DNA of 64,000 nucleotides from Strigamia acuminata (lineage: Eukaryota; Arthropoda; Chilopoda; Geophilomorpha; Linotaeniidae): assembly GCA_949358305.1 (NCBI GenBank), contig OX442314.1, positions 38,351,211 through 38,415,210 of the forward strand, in the 5' to 3' direction. Every line of letters begins with the position of its first letter. Position 1 is the first letter of the stretch. The notes under the pieces were generated by a model. The model searched no databases. It was not told the origin of the DNA and saw only the letters and a list, made by a program, of their open reading frames with translations. The translations under genes were made by a program, and so were the position numbers. Of this stretch, positions 61,000-64,000 are shown piece by piece.

Positions 61000-62855
61000 A
61001 TCGTCCTTCCACGTCGTTTTCTCCCACTTATTGGTTCTCTTAACGAATGGTTTTTTGGTTGAGATGTGCCTTTTCGAAGTTGTTCACTGGTGTTGTTTTG
61101 AAACAGCTGATGCGCGTTACTCTCGACAACGGCTAATGAGCGTTACTCTCGGCTCCAGTCGCGTTGTTGTGACGTCATCCTTTCGGATTTCCGAGTGGCG
61201 CCACTAGATGTCGCTTATTTAAAACGGTTTGGCAGCTTTATATTCGCTCGATTTCTTAGCGAATATTTTGTCACTATTTTTTGCTTTTTCGTGACGTTTT
61301 GATCTTTTTTGGTCAAATCTCCATAAGTTTCTTTTATTTTCTTTCTTTCCCTTCCCTTCTTTTTAGAGAAAGACTGAATCTGTTCAGTTGTTTCTAAAAT
61401 TACTTCTTCAGGAAAAATCCGTGGAGATTCATTGTCATTTGCAATAATTGCATTATCTTTATTCAAATTTAAATTCTGCAAACACTCGTCCACGTCCCAA
61501 TTTTCCTGATCCTGCACTTGAGTTTCCCATGTGTCCGGGGTGTCTGACGAATGTGACGGTTATAAACCCGTATTTAATAATGTTCACACTAGATGGCACT
61601 ATTTAAATAACGCGCGCAGTTTAAACTCGAGAAAGCTAAAGGTAATGATAAATCATTACTTTAACAAGGTAAATAAAATATAAATATTTTATTGAAACAT
61701 AACTGAGTATTTCTCACGTTAAGATATTGATTCTGTCGAATCAATGTCAACTTTACCTACCTGTTGAAGGGGACCAATCGGACTCTTCTTGACCCAATCT
61801 CCCATTGGATCCTTCCTGGCCCAGTCTTATTTTAGGTCCGGACTAGTGACCCACGAATCCATCGATTCATGCACCTGATTGGCTGTCGCCAATCTGATTG
61901 TTCTACAGAACTATATAGACTCTGGTTTTCCAACCAGTTTCCCCTTGGCTTGATTTGAATATGTCTATATTGTCTGTAGTTGATAAGTCGTTATCGTTTG
62001 ATCTCACTTTCTTTATCGACACATCAGGCCTCCTCAGCTCTCCACAATTAGTATTAATACTATATTGTTGTTGTAGGGCTATTTCGGGAAGGCTAACTCC
62101 GGTAATAGACATGTTAAATACATGAAATGGCCCCGTAACGTTAGCTTGCTGCTCTAAGGAGCAGTTAGAGTTCGTACGGTGGCGCAGGAAGTCAAACCTG
62201 ATCACGAAACAAATATGGACAACCGCCTTTCCAGGGCGAGTTGCTTAACATAGGTCCTTCCGTACTCTAGTGGTCGGTGAAGGGCTCATTCACAGGCACA
62301 CTACGCCGGGTTGGTAGCCCGTGAGTATTGTCCGTGAAGACTTTACGTTAAACAACTACTTGGGTGTTGGTAATCCTAGATTGGCAAGTCCATAGAAATG
62401 TTTACCCGGTGGTTGGTACCACCGATAGCGACTTGTCGCACGCAAACAAATACTCGGCGCCTGATCACGAGATCTTGTCGTCGTAAGGCATGCTGGCGGA
62501 TGGAGCCTCAACAACTCCCGCGACGGTTCTCTCAACTGTTGTGACTGTCCCAGCCCCATTAATATTTATATAACAATTCATTTGTTGTATTCCCTTAATT
62601 ACTTTGTATTTATTTGATCTGGGACTATTCTAAAGAATATTCCTTTCAATACGAAGGACTCTTCGTATTTTAGATATTCGAGCTGCGGACCAACTACGTC
62701 TCCGTAGCGTTATTTGTGACGATGCCGCAAGTCAGACGTATCCCTCTGGCTTCGCCCGGATCCTCAACCAGTTGATGCCGCCCGTTTACACGCGCTCAGA
62801 ACCCCATTATGTTATTATGATTAATAAATTATGTTATGTCACACCAAACCGTAAG
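61000..62855. other. Probable retroelement 3' region, unassigned
   Basis: A minus-strand frame at 61215-61517 ends YSLRNRANIKLPNRFK, a tail style common at the C-terminus of gypsy pol or capsid proteins. The frame at 61903-62205 is not recognised. An LTR of the gypsy element at the right edge probably lies here, but its partner is outside the window. Confidence 0.3.
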
Positions 62856-63017
62856 TTATTTGTGTTTGTTTACATATTCACGTTTGTAAAGACTTCTGTA
62901 GCTTATCTCGGTTAGGTTGTTGCTAGCCTTAGCAACGTCTTGTATAAACCGATTTATCTCTATTGAAATGGCTAATAATTCAGCCAAAAGTAGAATCGTC
63001 ACACGAATGTTGCGCAT
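62856..63017 (-). pseudogene. Short ORF with hydrophobic start overlapping gypsy pol
   Basis: 53 codons from the ATG at 63017, in another frame and overlapping the last 38 bases of the pol frame. It begins MRNIRVTILLLAELLAISIE, signal-peptide-like, and stops at 62856. In gypsy-type errantiviruses env starts in this position, so it may be the stump of an env-type gene. Only the start is present. Confidence 0.35.
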
Positions 63018-64000
63018 TTTGTGTTGTTTGTTCTTCAAACTCAGTTTCGACGCTAGTCGGCGTTTTCTGCACGGCTTCCGTAGTTTTTGAAGTCGCGTCG
63101 TCTGCACGAATGTTGTCTGTGGTGTTTGACAATTTTCCCTGCGGACTTCGTTTTTCTCGTGCCTCGCTGTTGTCACGCAATTTTTGAGTTTTGGCCCTGC
63201 GAGCTTCTGGTGGAATTTCGTCAAGTAGCGTGTTGGTTACTTTGGCATTGATATCGCTTTTTGTTTGCCCCTTAACCCAAATTTCTTGGTTAAATTCGGG
63301 AAAGTAAGGCGTCAATTCTGTTGCGTGAATTGAGTTGAAAATGCGATTGTCCGCGAGCCTACGTAATTGTACTGCGCCGCCTTGGTGCATTTTCGTAATT
63401 ACGTACGGGCCTGTTCTCTTATCCGCCAATTTGGCAGAGATGCCCTTCGCCGCTTGCGACAAAACATGACTTTCCCGCCAAACCAAGTCATTTACTCGAA
63501 AATCAGTAAATTGTGTGTCCAACTGATGGTTTTGTACTCTCTCCCGCAAATCAAATATGTGAGCCATCATATGCTGATAAGTTTCACTTATCACTCTTTC
63601 TAATCTGTAGACGTACTCATGCGGCTTTTGCGGATCGATTCTCATTATTCCTTCGAGTATGCGTGGATCCCACGGGACTCGAAATTCCCTGGCGCAATTG
63701 AGATACGCTGGCGAGTATCCACGGCCCCGTGTCTCTGTGGTGCGAATGCTAAATGCAATCTCCCGAAGATACTCATCCCAGTGTCTGTGCACAGCAGTAT
63801 AAATCGCTAAAATATATTTAATATCGCGGTTCAACCTCTCAACTGGGTTTGCTTGTGGGTGGTATGGTGACGTAAATTTTGGTGAAATTCTAAATTTCCT
63901 GCAAAATTCTTTATAAAATCGAGCTTTAAATTGTGGCCCGTTATCTGAGATAATTTTCAGAGGAAATCCCCAGTCCATTGACATGTCATAGACACAATCG
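62980..64000 (-). CDS. Ty3/Gypsy integrase, C-terminal part of pol (partial)
   Basis: Open in frame from the right window edge (DCVYDMSMDWGFPLK) to the stop at 62980. Integrase core: Asp in IISDNGPQF and Glu in HPQANPVERLNRDI, both catalytic positions; the first Asp and the zinc site lie outside the window. A chromodomain-free C-terminus follows with AAKGISAKLADKRTGPYVIT and VQLRRLADNR, HATELTPYFPEF (the GPY/F-type end), then a Ser/Thr/Lys tail. No internal stop, so this copy may be fairly young. It would insert cDNA of the element into chromosomes. Confidence 0.85.
   Translation of the reverse strand, partial: DCVYDMSMDWGFPLKIISDNGPQFKARFYKEFCRKFRISPKFTSPYHPQANPVERLNRDIKYILAIYTAVHRHWDEYLREIAFSIRTTETRGRGYSPAYLNCAREFRVPWDPRILEGIMRIDPQKPHEYVYRLERVISETYQHMMAHIFDLRERVQNHQLDTQFTDFRVNDLVWRESHVLSQAAKGISAKLADKRTGPYVITKMHQGGAVQLRRLADNRIFNSIHATELTPYFPEFNQEIWVKGQTKSDINAKVTNTLLDEIPPEARRAKTQKLRDNSEAREKRSPQGKLSNTTDNIRADDATSKTTEAVQKTPTSVETEFEEQTTQNAQHSCDDSTFG

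Noticed and set aside
62150-62330. tRNA-like GGTCGGTGAAGGGCTC region
   Set aside because: No matching A and B boxes with a cloverleaf could be formed by eye.

Overview
The window is nuclear DNA of an invertebrate animal, most likely an arthropod. Host genes have short GT-AG introns, AT-rich intergenic DNA and TATA-type promoters. Insect-style TTAGG runs, BEL/Pao, Ty3/Gypsy, Copia-like, LINE, mariner and hAT-like elements are present. A perforin-2-like gene and a prokaryote-style beta-glucan glucosyltransferase would fit a crustacean or basal hexapod such as a springtail, but the species cannot be fixed from sequence alone.

Layout: 1-1135 holds the 5' part of a secreted FAS1-domain gene (minus). 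1.5-17 kb is a transposon nest: an LTR-like repeat with a RING-coding fragment, a hAT-type MITE, a gypsy element split by a complete BEL element (3581-9513), copia-type gag debris and a second complete BEL element (10820-16770). Both BEL copies have same-length, apparently identical LTRs, long intact gag-pol frames and exact 5-bp target duplications, so both look young.

17.8-35.3 kb is the gene-rich core: a short perforin-2/MPEG1-like gene with a MITE in its intron, an intronless SR splicing-factor-like gene, a five-exon secreted TSP1-trypsin protease, an intronless OpgH/NdvB-like membrane glucosyltransferase, a tandem pair of multi-exon four-membrane-span proteins of unknown function, and an intronless PABPN1-like gene. 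Satellites and minisatellites lie between them.

35-64 kb is mostly repeats: a gypsy 3' end, a dispersed repeat carrying ubiquitin-coding fragments, two copies of a SWIM plus Ulp1-protease element (one joined to an aquaporin exon), a GTCGAC-studded MITE, LINE and mariner remnants, an uncharacterised multi-ORF element in two copies, a tandem cysteine-motif ORF and a gypsy integrase with a possible env-type start at the right edge. One small two-exon gene (47428-47908) looks host-derived. Exon joins were worked out by hand from splice signals and reading phase.
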